DNA of 64,000 nt, taken from the NCBI GenBank assembly GCA_905234765.1, contig CAJOIF010000004.1:1-64000 (forward strand), written 5' to 3'. Below, one piece after another: positions 8,918-17,662 of the stretch. The position numbers were made by a program, and so were the translations under genes. Each line of letters starts with the position of its first letter. The first letter of the stretch is position 1. The DNA comes from an uncultured Bacteroidales bacterium. Lineage in GTDB: Bacteria; Bacteroidota; Bacteroidia; Bacteroidales; F082. The notes beneath the pieces were generated by a model, which saw nothing but the letters and a program-made list of their open reading frames with translations, did not search any database and had not been told where the DNA came from.

Positions 8918-9538
8918 TCATCGCATGTCAATCACGTCCACATTGGGATGCGCTTTTTGGTCGAAGGTGAAGAATTTTTTGTCCAATTCCTGATCGTATT
9001 TCATGTCGTCGATGGTGATAATCAACTTCGTCCCATCGTCCATATATACATCAAAACCATTGATGGTCAATTTGCTAGAGTTGGCTCGTAAGGTCACGCG
9101 GCGGTATTGTCCTTTGGGATTGGCCAACTCGATGACGGCGTTGCCTTTGGCATCTATGCTCGTGAGGGTGGCGGCATAGTTCTCATCCAGCGAGGTAAGC
9201 AGCTTGAGCGGGGTGTTTTCGACCCCGTCTGTGGCGTTGCTTACCATGACCTCTTCATTGTCAATGAGATAAGTCCAAATGGCCTTGCCGTCTGAAATGA
9301 TGTGCTGTTCGACCATCTCCACCTTGTAGGCCTCGCCTTCCAACCAGGCTTTGCCTCGCTGGGCCTCGGTGGTTTGCCCTTCGGCACTGATTTGATACTT
9401 GTAGGTCATCTCCACGTTCTTGTGGCTCTTCATCTGATTGACCAGGAGACGGATAATCGCCTCGGCATTGTTCTGTGCTGTAACGGCTTGTGCTGCAAAC
9501 AATAATACAAGCCCAGCAATGATTTTTCTTGCTTTCAT
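8918..9538 (-). CDS. lolA: LolA-like periplasmic lipoprotein carrier
   Basis: A 206-residue exported protein with a signal peptide (about residues 1-22, ending AVTAQ). The body is a LolA/LolB-type incomplete beta-barrel: short strands such as MTYKYQIS, GKAWLEGEAYKVEM and IISDGKAIWTYL in the usual order. LolA shuttles lipoproteins from the inner to the outer membrane, which fits a phylum rich in surface lipoproteins and the nearby TamL. The ATG at 9538 is chosen over an upstream TTG. It lies 2 bases after the ftsK stop, indicating coupling with ftsK. Confidence 0.82.
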   Translation of the reverse strand: MKARKIIAGLVLLFAAQAVTAQNNAEAIIRLLVNQMKSHKNVEMTYKYQISAEGQTTEAQRGKAWLEGEAYKVEMVEQHIISDGKAIWTYLIDNEEVMVSNATDGVENTPLKLLTSLDENYAATLTSIDAKGNAVIELANPKGQYRRVTLRANSSKLTINGFDVYMDDGTKLIITIDDMKYDQELDKKFFTFDQKAHPNVDVIDMR

Positions 9539-9540
9539 TG

Positions 9541-12129
9541 TCAAATTCCGTTGTCTTTATTGTAGATGTCCCTCAAAATCTGTTCCAAAGCGAACTCGTC
9601 CTTCACTTTCACCTCACGCGACTTACTTCCCGAGAACGGTCCGACGATGCCGGCGGCTTCCAACTGGTCGATGATACGACCTGCGCGGTTGTAGCCGAGT
9701 TTCAGCTTGCGCTGAATCATGGAAGTGGAGCCTTGTTGGGTCTGCACCACGATGTGGGCGGCTTCCTCGAAGAGGCTGTCGCGATCCCCATCGTCTTCGA
9801 TATCGATGCCATCACTCTCTTCTTCAGGCACCTCAGGCAGCAAGAACGGTTCTGGATAGCCACGTTGTGCCCCGATGAACTCGGTGACGGCCTCCACCTC
9901 GGGCGTGTCGATGAAGGCGCATTGCAGACGCACGAGGTCATTGCCCGTGGAGAGCAGCATGTCGCCGCGACCAATGAGTTGGTTGGCGCCACTCTGGTCA
10001 AGGATGGTTTTCGAGTCGACTTGCGAGATGACGCGGAAGGCGATACGGGCGGGGAAGTTGGCCTTGATGGAGCCTGTGATGATGTTGACCGAAGGACGCT
10101 GCGTGGCGATAATCAGGTGGATGCCGATGGCACGGGCCAGCTGGGCTAAGCGGGCGATGGGAGCCTCCACCTCACGACCTGCCGTCATGATAAGGTCGGC
10201 AAACTCGTCGACGACGAGCACGATGTAGGGCAGGAAGCGGTGTCCCTCGGTGGGCAACAGCCTGCGTGCCTTGAACTTCTCGTTGTATTCGATGATGTTG
10301 CGGCACTCGGCGGCTTTCAGCAAGTCATAACGCTGGTCCATCTCGATGCAAAGCGAGTTGAGGGTGCGCACCACCTGTTTGACATCGGTGATGATAGCAT
10401 CCTCTGAATCAGGGAGTTTGGCCAAGTAATGACGTTCAATGCGGTTGTAAAGGGTCAACTCCACCTTTTTTGGGTCGACCATGACGAATTTTAGCTCAGA
10501 AGGATGCTTGCTGTAAAGTAGGGAAGCAATTATCGCGTTGAGTCCCACGGATTTACCTTGTCCTGTAGCACCAGCCATCAGAATGTGCGGCATCTTGGCG
10601 AGGTCGAAGACGTAGGTCTCGTTGGAGATGGTCTTGCCGATGGCACAAGGCAGGGCGTATTTGTTTTTCTGGAACTTCTCAGAAGCCAGCACGCTGCGCA
10701 TGGAGACGGTCTCAGACTTTTTGTTTGGCACCTCAATGCCAATGGTGCCCTTTCCTGGCATGGGGGCGATGATACGGATGCCCAAGGCAGCCAAATTCAT
10801 GGCGATGTCGTCTTCCAGGTTCTTGATTTTCGAGATGCGAATGCCTGCGGCAGGGACGATTTCATACAAGGTGACTGTGGGGCCGATGGTAGCGAAAATT
10901 TTGTCGATGGCAATACCATAGTTGCCCAAAGTCTCTACAATCTTGTTCTTGTTGGCTTGCAACTCTTCCTCGTCAATCTCTGATTTTCCGCCACCGTAGT
11001 CGTTGAGCATGTCCAAAGTGGGAAACTTGAAGTCGCGCAACTCAAAATGTGGGTCAAAAGGCGTGTCGATGGTGTGCCGCTCGATCTTGTCGACGGTCTC
11101 TTCCTCTTTGGTTTCTTCAATGACCAAGTCCACCTCGTTATTGTCGGTTATGTCTTTCTCTTGATTGCCAGTGGGTTGGATAAACACGTTTTCCCTACCG
11201 GCATTGCCGTTGTTGATTTCCAAATTGGGATTGAGAGTATGGACAGTAACGGGTGGAAGGTCGTTGTTGTCTTCGGAGTCATCGTCAATGAAGTCGGGAT
11301 CGATGTCTTCGCCGTTGTTGGTCTCGTTGTTTCTCTCCCTTTCAATTTCGTCCTTGATGCGCTGTTCGGCGATGAGGGCGGCCTGGCGGCGTTGCTCCTC
11401 GATGCGTTTTTCCCGCATTTGCTTGATGTGATTGAATGTCATGTTAAACTGGTAGACGGCAAACACCAAGAACAGGAAGATGAGGATGAGCAGCACGCCA
11501 ATCCAACCTATGTAGTTATGGAGGAGAGTGTTAAGCCAAAGACCCACCGCACCGCCGAAAATGGCGCATGAGGAGAGGCCGATTTCGGGGCAGGAGAGAA
11601 AACCGAAAAACAATGGCAGCCATACGAGACTCATCAAAGCGTATTTCCACACGCTCCACATCTTGATTCGGGCGTTGTCGGTTAACCATAGCCCGATGAG
11701 CGCAAGCAGGTACACAAAGAAGAACGACCCGATGCCGAACGATTCCTTGATGAGGGTTTGGCCGAGAAACACGCCACCGCGTCCAGTGCGGTTGGTGATG
11801 TCCACTTGCTTTTCAAAGACGCGGAAGCCGTATTCCTGATGGTGGCCGCTGAAGAAACTTACCAAGTAGGAGACCAGTGCGATGCCGAGAAACACGGCGA
11901 GGCAGATGAAAAGGATGCCGATGATGCGTCTCACTTTCCCGTCACCTTTCCGTTGGGCTTTCTGCGGTTTAGGTTCCTTGGCTTTCGTGGGCTTCTTCTC
12001 CTGCTTTGGACTGCTTTTCTTGTTTTTCGTTTCGTCCGTTTCTTCAGTGATGACGGGTGTTTCCACTATCTCCAATTCAGGCTCTTTCTTCCTGAACGTG
12101 TTTTCTTTACGGTTGTTTCCTGCTGCCAT
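9541..12129 (-). CDS. ftsK: FtsK/SpoIIIE DNA translocase
   Basis: An 862-residue protein. A Lys-rich cytoplasmic start is followed by four transmembrane helices (about residues 75-225), an acidic/charged linker (about 235-365), and the motor domains with Walker A GATGQGKSVGLNAI and Walker B VLVVDEFADLI. The C-terminal gamma winged helix (RKLKLGYNRAGRIIDQLE) recognises KOPS-type sites. It pumps chromosome ends through the septum and activates XerCD. A TATTTTTG box lies 24 bases before the ATG, and lolA follows within 2 bases. Confidence 0.95.
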   Translation of the reverse strand: MAAGNNRKENTFRKKEPELEIVETPVITEETDETKNKKSSPKQEKKPTKAKEPKPQKAQRKGDGKVRRIIGILFICLAVFLGIALVSYLVSFFSGHHQEYGFRVFEKQVDITNRTGRGGVFLGQTLIKESFGIGSFFFVYLLALIGLWLTDNARIKMWSVWKYALMSLVWLPLFFGFLSCPEIGLSSCAIFGGAVGLWLNTLLHNYIGWIGVLLILIFLFLVFAVYQFNMTFNHIKQMREKRIEEQRRQAALIAEQRIKDEIERERNNETNNGEDIDPDFIDDDSEDNNDLPPVTVHTLNPNLEINNGNAGRENVFIQPTGNQEKDITDNNEVDLVIEETKEEETVDKIERHTIDTPFDPHFELRDFKFPTLDMLNDYGGGKSEIDEEELQANKNKIVETLGNYGIAIDKIFATIGPTVTLYEIVPAAGIRISKIKNLEDDIAMNLAALGIRIIAPMPGKGTIGIEVPNKKSETVSMRSVLASEKFQKNKYALPCAIGKTISNETYVFDLAKMPHILMAGATGQGKSVGLNAIIASLLYSKHPSELKFVMVDPKKVELTLYNRIERHYLAKLPDSEDAIITDVKQVVRTLNSLCIEMDQRYDLLKAAECRNIIEYNEKFKARRLLPTEGHRFLPYIVLVVDEFADLIMTAGREVEAPIARLAQLARAIGIHLIIATQRPSVNIITGSIKANFPARIAFRVISQVDSKTILDQSGANQLIGRGDMLLSTGNDLVRLQCAFIDTPEVEAVTEFIGAQRGYPEPFLLPEVPEEESDGIDIEDDGDRDSLFEEAAHIVVQTQQGSTSMIQRKLKLGYNRAGRIIDQLEAAGIVGPFSGSKSREVKVKDEFALEQILRDIYNKDNGI

Positions 12130-12152
12130 GGTCTGTCTTCGGTTTTAGAATG

Positions 12153-12160
12153 CAAAAATA
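12153..12160 (-). promoter_or_regulatory. -7 promoter box of ftsK
   Basis: The minus strand reads TATTTTTG, 24 bases before the ftsK ATG and directly after the lepB terminator. Confidence 0.55.
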
Positions 12161-12171
12161 GGTAAAAAACG

Positions 12172-12198
12172 CAAAAAAAGACCACCTCAAGGCAGTCT
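12172..12198 (-). terminator. Intrinsic terminator of lepB
   Basis: On the minus strand, AGACTGCC and GGTGGTCT pair (two G-U) around a TTGA loop and are followed by seven T. It lies 31 bases after the lepB stop. A T run on the plus-strand side as well would let it act in both directions. Confidence 0.75.
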
Positions 12199-12228
12199 TT
12201 TTTTATGTTTTATGTTCGTAAACCAAAC

Positions 12229-13743
12229 TTATTTCGGAATCTTGAACATCCGTTTCCAGCGGATACCGCCGTTTTCCTTATCTATGGAGAGCCAAACGAA
12301 AATGGGCTTGCCAACGATATGGTTTTCAGGAACGTAACCCCAAAAGCGCGAGTCGGCGGAGTTGTGGCGGTTGTCGCCCATCATCCAGTAGTAGTTCATC
12401 TCAAAGGTGTAGCTGTCGGCAGGTTGTCCGTCAATGTAAATCTGATTGCCTTGTACCTTGAGGTCGTGGAGCTCATAGGCGTGGATGATACGTTCATATA
12501 ATGGCAAGTTGTTGACATTCAGCGGAACAGTTACACCTTTCTTGGGGATGTAAAGTGGCCCGAAGTTGTCGACATTCCATGGATAGAGGTCGGGACGATT
12601 GGGGAAGAGATTCATGCTGAGGCCTTCGCCCGGGGCTTCCACGATTCTCATCACGGAGGAGATGTAAGGTAGCTTGATTAGCTCATCAGCCACTTTTGCG
12701 CTGATACGAAGGATGAAAGTGTTGGGGTCGTTGGTGCGGTAAGTCTCGGTGATGTGGTACTTGTTCAAGGTTTGCTTGTTGATGCCTCCGTTGGTGGTCA
12801 CCACGGTGTAATTGTGTTGCATGTTCTCTGGCTCAAAAGCTTTTTCGCCATTGATGAAAACCACACCGTCAACGATTTTCAAGGTGTCGCCAGGCATTCC
12901 GATGAGGCGTTTCACATAGTTCTCGCGCTTGTCGACGGGATGACTGATAACATTGCCGAAATTCCGGTGGTCGTTCCAAACAGTTTGGCGGCCATAGGCA
13001 CGCACGAGGTCGTAATAGTTCTCTGTGCTTTGGAAGATGTCGCAGACTGTGTCGCCAGCGGGATAGTTGAACACGATGGGGTCGTAGCGCTTCATGGTAG
13101 AGATGCCTGGGTAGCGGTGGTACGGCAATTTAATCCATTCCACATACGACTTCTTGGTCTTGCTGAAAGGCAAGGTGTTGTGCACAAATGGGAACGAAAT
13201 TGGGGTGTTGGGACGCTTGGGGCCATAATGTATTTTGCTGACAATCAGATAGTCGCCAACGCAAAGCGATTTCTCCATACTTGAAGTGGGGATGGTGAAG
13301 GCTTCGAAGACATAGGTCCTGATAATCAGTGCGGCGACTACGGCAAAAACGATGGCATCGAACCATTCGCGGCCAGTCGATTTCTTGGGCCGTTGTGTCG
13401 TGGCAGGATCTTGGTATTTGTCGTCCTTAACGATGATGGGGAAGAAAACAAAGGGCAAGACGGCGGCCATGCCTTCCTCCCAAACCTTGAATCGGCCGAA
13501 GCATTTGCCCAGTTCAACGAGCATGAGCAGCAGCATAAAGAGGTTGATGTAGGGGAAGACGATGAAGAACCACCACCAGAATTTCTTGTGCTTGCCGATG
13601 ATTTTCAGCATGACAAAGATGTTGTAGTAGGGGATGAGGCTGTACCAGCCTTTTTGCCCAGCGGCCTCAAATTGTTTCCAGCAGAATGCGATTGGAATGG
13701 TGAACAGTGCAGGGATGATGAGAATGAAAAGAAATAATGACAT
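12229..13743 (-). CDS. lepB: Signal peptidase I with N-terminal membrane region
   Basis: A 504-residue enzyme of the large Bacteroidetes form. Three or four extra hydrophobic helices occupy the first 110 residues, followed by the anchor helix (about 130-150) and the S26 catalytic domain. The catalytic Ser lies in IPTSSMEKSL and the general-base Lys in NYVKRLIGMPGD. The C-terminal box MMGDNRHNSADSRFWG is complete. It removes signal peptides from exported proteins on the outer face of the inner membrane. It has its own promoter (13801-13808) and terminator and appears to be a single-gene transcript. Confidence 0.95.
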   Translation of the reverse strand: MSLFLFILIIPALFTIPIAFCWKQFEAAGQKGWYSLIPYYNIFVMLKIIGKHKKFWWWFFIVFPYINLFMLLLMLVELGKCFGRFKVWEEGMAAVLPFVFFPIIVKDDKYQDPATTQRPKKSTGREWFDAIVFAVVAALIIRTYVFEAFTIPTSSMEKSLCVGDYLIVSKIHYGPKRPNTPISFPFVHNTLPFSKTKKSYVEWIKLPYHRYPGISTMKRYDPIVFNYPAGDTVCDIFQSTENYYDLVRAYGRQTVWNDHRNFGNVISHPVDKRENYVKRLIGMPGDTLKIVDGVVFINGEKAFEPENMQHNYTVVTTNGGINKQTLNKYHITETYRTNDPNTFILRISAKVADELIKLPYISSVMRIVEAPGEGLSMNLFPNRPDLYPWNVDNFGPLYIPKKGVTVPLNVNNLPLYERIIHAYELHDLKVQGNQIYIDGQPADSYTFEMNYYWMMGDNRHNSADSRFWGYVPENHIVGKPIFVWLSIDKENGGIRWKRMFKIPK

Positions 13744-13800
13744 ATCCTTTGTTGAGTTTATTTGTTAACGAGAAAACTGGCGAAATAGTGTTTCGCGGCG

Positions 13801-13808
13801 CAAAAGTA
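13801..13808 (-). promoter_or_regulatory. -7 promoter box of lepB
   Basis: The minus strand reads TACTTTTG, 58 bases before the lepB ATG. A TTTG lies 13 bases upstream, which is closer than usual for the -33 element. Confidence 0.5.
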
Positions 13809-13823
13809 GTAAAATAAAATACA

Positions 13824-13870
13824 AATCCCCAGCCATGAGCCTAATAAATGACTGGCCTAGGCTGGGGATT
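13824..13870 (-). terminator. Hairpin terminator after the secreted coiled-coil gene
   Basis: Perfect 11-base arms (AATCCCCAGCC at 13824-13834 and GGCTGGGGATT at 13860-13870) flank a 25-base loop. On the minus strand a T-rich stretch follows. It lies 28 bases after the stop of the preceding gene. Confidence 0.7.
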
Positions 13871-13897
13871 GTCCCTGTTTAGTAAATGGATGCTAGT

Positions 13898-14473
13898 TTA
13901 TTTTGAAGCGTTGATGCTTTCGATAAGGTTGTTGACGATACGGGTCTGCATCTCAATTTCGTCAGCGGATTGCTTTATGGCATTGGTTGAGAAGTTGAGC
14001 GAGTTCGTAGCTGGCTTGACCTTGAGGGGCGACAATTTCTTGAGGTCGTCTTTCGCTGATGCAATCCTTTCGCCTCCTTCTTTCACGTCCTTTGCTCCTT
14101 GGATTAGGGTTGCGCTAAGTTGGACATACTCGCTAAGTTTGTCAATGTAGTTGGCAATTTCCACTTTTCCATCACTGGTGGTCAGGTCGTTGCGGAATTG
14201 CTCAAGGAGGCCGTTGGTGGAGTTGACGGTGTTAAGGAATCCGCCGGAGAGTTCGGCAAGCCCATCTACGCTTTCCAAGCCGGTTTTTTGGATGGAACCG
14301 CTTTGTTTGGTCAACTCGGCGATTTCCTGTAAACGTTTGACAACCTTTTCTGATTTCAATTCCTCAGCCAGTTGTTCACGTTCGGCTTGAAGTTCTTCCG
14401 AGGTTTTTTGTTGTGCGTTGGCGGAGAAAACGGTTGCCAGAATCAGCATGGCGCATATCAAAATTTTCTTCAT
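13898..14473 (-). CDS. Secreted coiled-coil protein of unknown function
   Basis: A 191-residue protein starting MKKILICAM with a signal peptide ending SANAQ (about residues 1-21). The mature part is almost all helical, rich in Lys, Glu, Ser and Leu with heptad-like spacing (for example EELQAEREQLAEELKSEK), so a periplasmic coiled coil is likely. No catalytic motif was recognised. The frame is open far upstream, but that part is a shadow of fabG; the ATG at 14473 with its signal peptide is the credible start. It has its own terminator and a long structured upstream region. Confidence 0.75.
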   Translation of the reverse strand: MKKILICAMLILATVFSANAQQKTSEELQAEREQLAEELKSEKVVKRLQEIAELTKQSGSIQKTGLESVDGLAELSGGFLNTVNSTNGLLEQFRNDLTTSDGKVEIANYIDKLSEYVQLSATLIQGAKDVKEGGERIASAKDDLKKLSPLKVKPATNSLNFSTNAIKQSADEIEMQTRIVNNLIESINASK

Positions 14474-14737
14474 GATGAATACCCTGTTTTGTGTCGGGCG
14501 CAACTTTTGGTTTTGCCTATAGTTCCCCCGATTCGGCACAAGAATACATAAGGAGGCTAGGAAACTTGAATTGCACCTATTTTGGCTAACAGGCTCTGGA
14601 AGACGGATTTCGTTAGCCGGATATAAGCACAAATTGCCTTCAACTGTTCGGATGTGACTTCGTCGAATGCGAAGCATTTCTCCCCGAACAATCGAGAGCA
14701 AAAACACAAACTTTTTCGAAGAATGTATGGTTCGGGC
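14474..14737. other. Intergenic region with nested stem-loops, no gene seen
   Basis: This is the only gene-free stretch above 300 bases (14474-14829, including the fabG terminator). No convincing ORF is present. Two stem-loops occur: GGCTAAC/GTTAGCC (14584-14618), and TGTTCGG/CCGAACA (14645-14690) enclosing CTTCG/CGAAG. On the minus strand a weak TGTTTTTG box lies at 14699-14706, so the region may be a structured 5' leader of the downstream secreted protein or a small RNA. Neither is proven. Confidence 0.35.
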
Positions 14738-14739
14738 TG

Positions 14740-14786
14740 AAAAAATAAAAAAAATGGCTTGCAGGAGTTGGTTTTGCCTGCAAGCC
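14740..14786 (-). terminator. Intrinsic terminator of the fab operon
   Basis: On the minus strand, GGCTTGCAGG and CCTGCAAGCC form a perfect 10-base stem with an 11-base loop, followed by A and a run of eight T, A and six T. It lies 43 bases after the fabG stop and closes fabH-fabF-fabZ-acpP-fabG. Confidence 0.9.
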
Positions 14787-14829
14787 ACCGGATAGTTATC
14801 CGAAAAAGCTCGTTTTCGTTTATGTCGTT

Positions 14830-15576
14830 TTAGCAATTCATGCCGCCACAGCAGTGGATGACCTGCCCCGTGACATACGAGGAGAGGTCGGAGGCGAGGA
14901 AGAGGGCCACATTGGCCACATCCTCGGGCGTGCCGCCGCGACGCAGCGGAATGAGGCTTTCCCATGCCTTGCGAACCTCCTCGGGAAGGGCGTTGGTCAT
15001 AGCAGTGATGATGAAGCCGGGAGCGATGGCGTTGTGGCGGATGTTGCGCACGCCCATCTCCTTGGCAGCGCTCTTGGTAAAGCCGATGATGCCGGCCTTC
15101 GAAGCACTGTAGTTGCACTGGTTGGCATTGCCCGAAACGCCCACCACAGAACTCATGTTGATGACGCTGCCACCATTCTGTTTCCACATCACGGGCTGCA
15201 CGGCCTTGGTGAAGTTGAATACCGACTTGAGGTTCACGTTGATGACGGCATCCCACTGCTCTTCGGTCATGCGCTTGAGGGCGGTGTCCTTGGTGATGCC
15301 CGCATTGTTGACCAGGATGTCGATGCGACCAAAGTCCTTGACGATTTCATCGACGACCTGGTGCGTCTCCTCGAAATTGGCGGCGTTGGAAGCATAAGCC
15401 TTGACTTTCACGCCAAGGGCTTGCAGTTCCTTTTCCGTTTCCATGACGACATCGTTCAGGGCGATATCGGTGAAGGCGATGTTGCAGCCTTCCTGGGCAA
15501 AACGCAGGGCGATGGCCTTGCCGATGCCACGACCGGCTCCCGTAATCAGAGCCACTTTATTTTCTAAAAGTCCCAT
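14830..15576 (-). CDS. fabG: 3-oxoacyl-ACP reductase
   Basis: A 248-residue short-chain dehydrogenase. The NAD(P)-binding motif is TGAGRGIG (residues 13-20), followed by NNAGIT, the catalytic Ser in NMSSVVG and YSASK with the catalytic Tyr and Lys. It reduces 3-oxoacyl-ACP to 3-hydroxyacyl-ACP using NADPH in each elongation cycle. Its place downstream of acpP and fabZ makes the fatty-acid role far more likely than that of an unrelated family member. It is the last gene before a strong terminator. Confidence 0.93.
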   Translation of the reverse strand: MGLLENKVALITGAGRGIGKAIALRFAQEGCNIAFTDIALNDVVMETEKELQALGVKVKAYASNAANFEETHQVVDEIVKDFGRIDILVNNAGITKDTALKRMTEEQWDAVINVNLKSVFNFTKAVQPVMWKQNGGSVINMSSVVGVSGNANQCNYSASKAGIIGFTKSAAKEMGVRNIRHNAIAPGFIITAMTNALPEEVRKAWESLIPLRRGGTPEDVANVALFLASDLSSYVTGQVIHCCGGMNC

Positions 15577-15617
15577 TGTAATTCAGATTTATAGATTCAA
15601 AGATTTAAAACTTGAAA

Positions 15618-15857
15618 TTATTTCTTTGTGTATTTTTCAATCAGTTCATACAAATCGCCGACAGTCAGGAGTTTCTCCGTGTCGCTCTCGGTGAATTTCA
15701 GGTTGAACTCACGCTCAAGTACCATCGACAGCTCGACGATATCCAAGGAATCGGCCCCAAGGTCATTGTTGAGGCTCTTCTCCGGCGTGATTTCGCTCTC
15801 GTTGAGGTTCAGCTTCTGGGCAATCAGTGCCCGTGCTTTGTCTTGTATCGTTGCCAT
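15618..15857 (-). CDS. acpP: Acyl carrier protein
   Basis: A 79-residue acidic protein. The phosphopantetheine attachment site is Ser37 in GADSLDIVEL, the normal motif. It carries growing acyl chains between FabH, FabF, FabG, FabZ and acyltransferases. It lies between fabZ (8-base gap) and fabG (41-base gap). Confidence 0.96.
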   Translation of the reverse strand: MATIQDKARALIAQKLNLNESEITPEKSLNNDLGADSLDIVELSMVLEREFNLKFTESDTEKLLTVGDLYELIEKYTKK

Positions 15858-15865
15858 GGCTTCGT

Positions 15866-16294
15866 TTATTTGTTTCTCGTGTCTGGCAACAAAGCGAAAG
15901 AAAGTTCACCTTTCACACACATCTTGCCGTCTACGCTGAGCACAGCCGAGCAGATGTAGATGTTGGCGCGGTGATAAGTCAGTGTGGCTTCCACTTCGGC
16001 GGTGTCGCCAGGTTTCACGCTATTCTTGAAGCGCACCTTGTCGATTCCGGTGTAGAAGGTCAGTTTGCCGATGAGGTCGTCTTTCATCAGCAGTGCGCAC
16101 GACTGGGCCATGATTTCGCAAAGGATGACACCTGGCACGACGGGCTCGCCTGGGAAATGGCCTTGCAGGAAGAATTCCTCGCCTGTCACGTGGTACTTGG
16201 AATGGCACACGTGATTCTCGTCGAGGGTCATCTCGTCGACCAGGAGCATGGGCTCGCGGTGCGGAAGGTACTGTTTGATTTCGTCTCTGTTCAT
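15866..16294 (-). CDS. fabZ: 3-hydroxyacyl-ACP dehydratase
   Basis: A 142-residue hot-dog-fold enzyme. The catalytic His46 lies in GHFPGEPVVPGV and the catalytic Glu60 in CEIMAQ. It removes water from 3-hydroxyacyl-ACP to give trans-2-enoyl-ACP. In many Bacteroidetes FabZ is fused to LpxC; here it is a stand-alone protein in the fab operon. A REP-like palindrome separates it from fabF. Confidence 0.93.
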   Translation of the reverse strand: MNRDEIKQYLPHREPMLLVDEMTLDENHVCHSKYHVTGEEFFLQGHFPGEPVVPGVILCEIMAQSCALLMKDDLIGKLTFYTGIDKVRFKNSVKPGDTAEVEATLTYHRANIYICSAVLSVDGKMCVKGELSFALLPDTRNK

Positions 16295-16333
16295 ATTGTT
16301 GTTTGTTGATTGTTGAATCGTTGAATTGTTTTT

Positions 16334-16403
16334 GACGCGGGACTTTGGGACGCGTGACGCGAGACATGGTTGTCCCGTGTCTCATGTCTCGCGGTCTCGT
16401 GTC
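16334..16403. repeat. REP-like palindromic repeat between fabF and fabZ
   Basis: Runs of GACGCG, GAGAC and GGGAC on one half and GTCCCG, GTCTC and CTCG on the other form an imperfect hairpin. Read in reverse complement, it shares GACACGAGAC-n-GCGAGAC and the ending AAGTCCCGCGTC with the centre of the element at 21697-21769, so both belong to one repeat family. It ends 2 bases before the fabF stop. Confidence 0.6.
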
Positions 16404-16405
16404 AT

Positions 16406-17644
16406 TTATCTCACCTTACGAATCGCCAAGCACGCATTATGTCCGCCGAAGCCCAAGGAATTGGAGATGGCGATTTCCAAATCGGCCTTAACGGGTGTGT
16501 TGGGCGTATAATTGAGGTCGCATTCGGGGTCAGGCTCGTCTAAACCGATGGTGGGCGGGATGATGCCGTTGTTCAGTGTCATCACGCTGATAATGAGTTC
16601 GATGGCACCAGCGGCACCGAGGGCGTGACCCATCTCCGACTTGGTGGAACTGATGTGTGCCTTGCGGGCTTCTTCTTCGCCCATCGCAAGTTTGATGGCA
16701 CGGGTCTCGCCGCTGTCGTTCATGGGCGTGCCTGTGCCGTGCGCGTTGATGTAGATGCTTTCACCAGCCTTGAATTGGGCTTCTTGCAAGGCCTGTTTGA
16801 TGGCCAAACTTTGGGTGGTGCCGTCGGGACGCGGTGCGGTGCTGTGGTAGGCGTCACACGAGTTGCCGTAGCCACAGAGTTCGGCGTAGATCTTCGCGCC
16901 ACGTTGTTTGGCGTGTTCGTATTCTTCAAGCAGTACGATGCCAGAACCTTCAGAGATGACGAAACCGGCGCGGTTCTTGTGGAACGGCAGGGAGGCATGG
17001 AACGGGTCTTCCGATTTGGTCAAAGCCTTGCAGTTGGCAAAGCCGGCGATGGAGACGGGATTGATGCCCGCCTCGGAGCCACCCGTGATGATGGCGTCGG
17101 CATAGCCGTGCTTGATGGCGCGATAGGCCTCGCCGATGCTGTGAGTGCCTGTGGCGCAGGCTGTCACGATGGGCACGCAAGGACCTTGTGCGTTGTAGCG
17201 GATGGCCACGCTACCTGAAGCTTGGTTGGCAATCATGGTGGGGATCATCAATGGCGAGATCCAGCGCGGACCTTCCTCCTTGTATTTGATAACACCGTTC
17301 ATGATGGTATCGAAACCACCGATACCAGAGCCGACATACACGCCCAAGCGGTCGGGAGACATTTGCATGTCCTTGTTGTCTTTCATGGCTTGGTAAGCAG
17401 CGGCTAAGGTATAAACCGCGAAACGGTCGTTGCGCTTGACGAAGGCTTTTTCCACGCCAAGAGCCTCTGGGTCAAAGTCTTTCAGCTCGGCGGCGATCTT
17501 CACGGGAAGGTCGGTGGTGTCGAACGATTTGATGAAGTCGATGCCGCAATAGCCCTTCATCAGGTTGTCCCAAATGGTCGGCAGGTCGTTGCCAATCGGC
17601 GAAACGGCACCCATGCCGGTAATAACTACTCTTCTTGTATTCAT
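16406..17644 (-). CDS. fabF: 3-oxoacyl-ACP synthase II
   Basis: A 412-residue condensing enzyme. The nucleophile Cys163 lies in TACATGTHS, and the two catalytic His are in NAHGTGTPMND and SEMGHALGAAG, as in FabF/KAS II. It elongates acyl-ACP with malonyl-ACP. It follows fabH by 18 bases. Length and motifs are complete. Confidence 0.94.
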   Translation of the reverse strand: MNTRRVVITGMGAVSPIGNDLPTIWDNLMKGYCGIDFIKSFDTTDLPVKIAAELKDFDPEALGVEKAFVKRNDRFAVYTLAAAYQAMKDNKDMQMSPDRLGVYVGSGIGGFDTIMNGVIKYKEEGPRWISPLMIPTMIANQASGSVAIRYNAQGPCVPIVTACATGTHSIGEAYRAIKHGYADAIITGGSEAGINPVSIAGFANCKALTKSEDPFHASLPFHKNRAGFVISEGSGIVLLEEYEHAKQRGAKIYAELCGYGNSCDAYHSTAPRPDGTTQSLAIKQALQEAQFKAGESIYINAHGTGTPMNDSGETRAIKLAMGEEEARKAHISSTKSEMGHALGAAGAIELIISVMTLNNGIIPPTIGLDEPDPECDLNYTPNTPVKADLEIAISNSLGFGGHNACLAIRKVR

Positions 17645-17662
17645 GATGCTACTGTTTTCTAG

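Noticed and set aside
14474..15256. An upstream extension of the secreted coiled-coil gene through the fabG region (452 codons in total)
   Set aside because: The first 261 codons overlap fabG and its terminator in another frame and read as Arg/His/Gln-rich noise. The ATG at 14473 starts a proper signal peptide.
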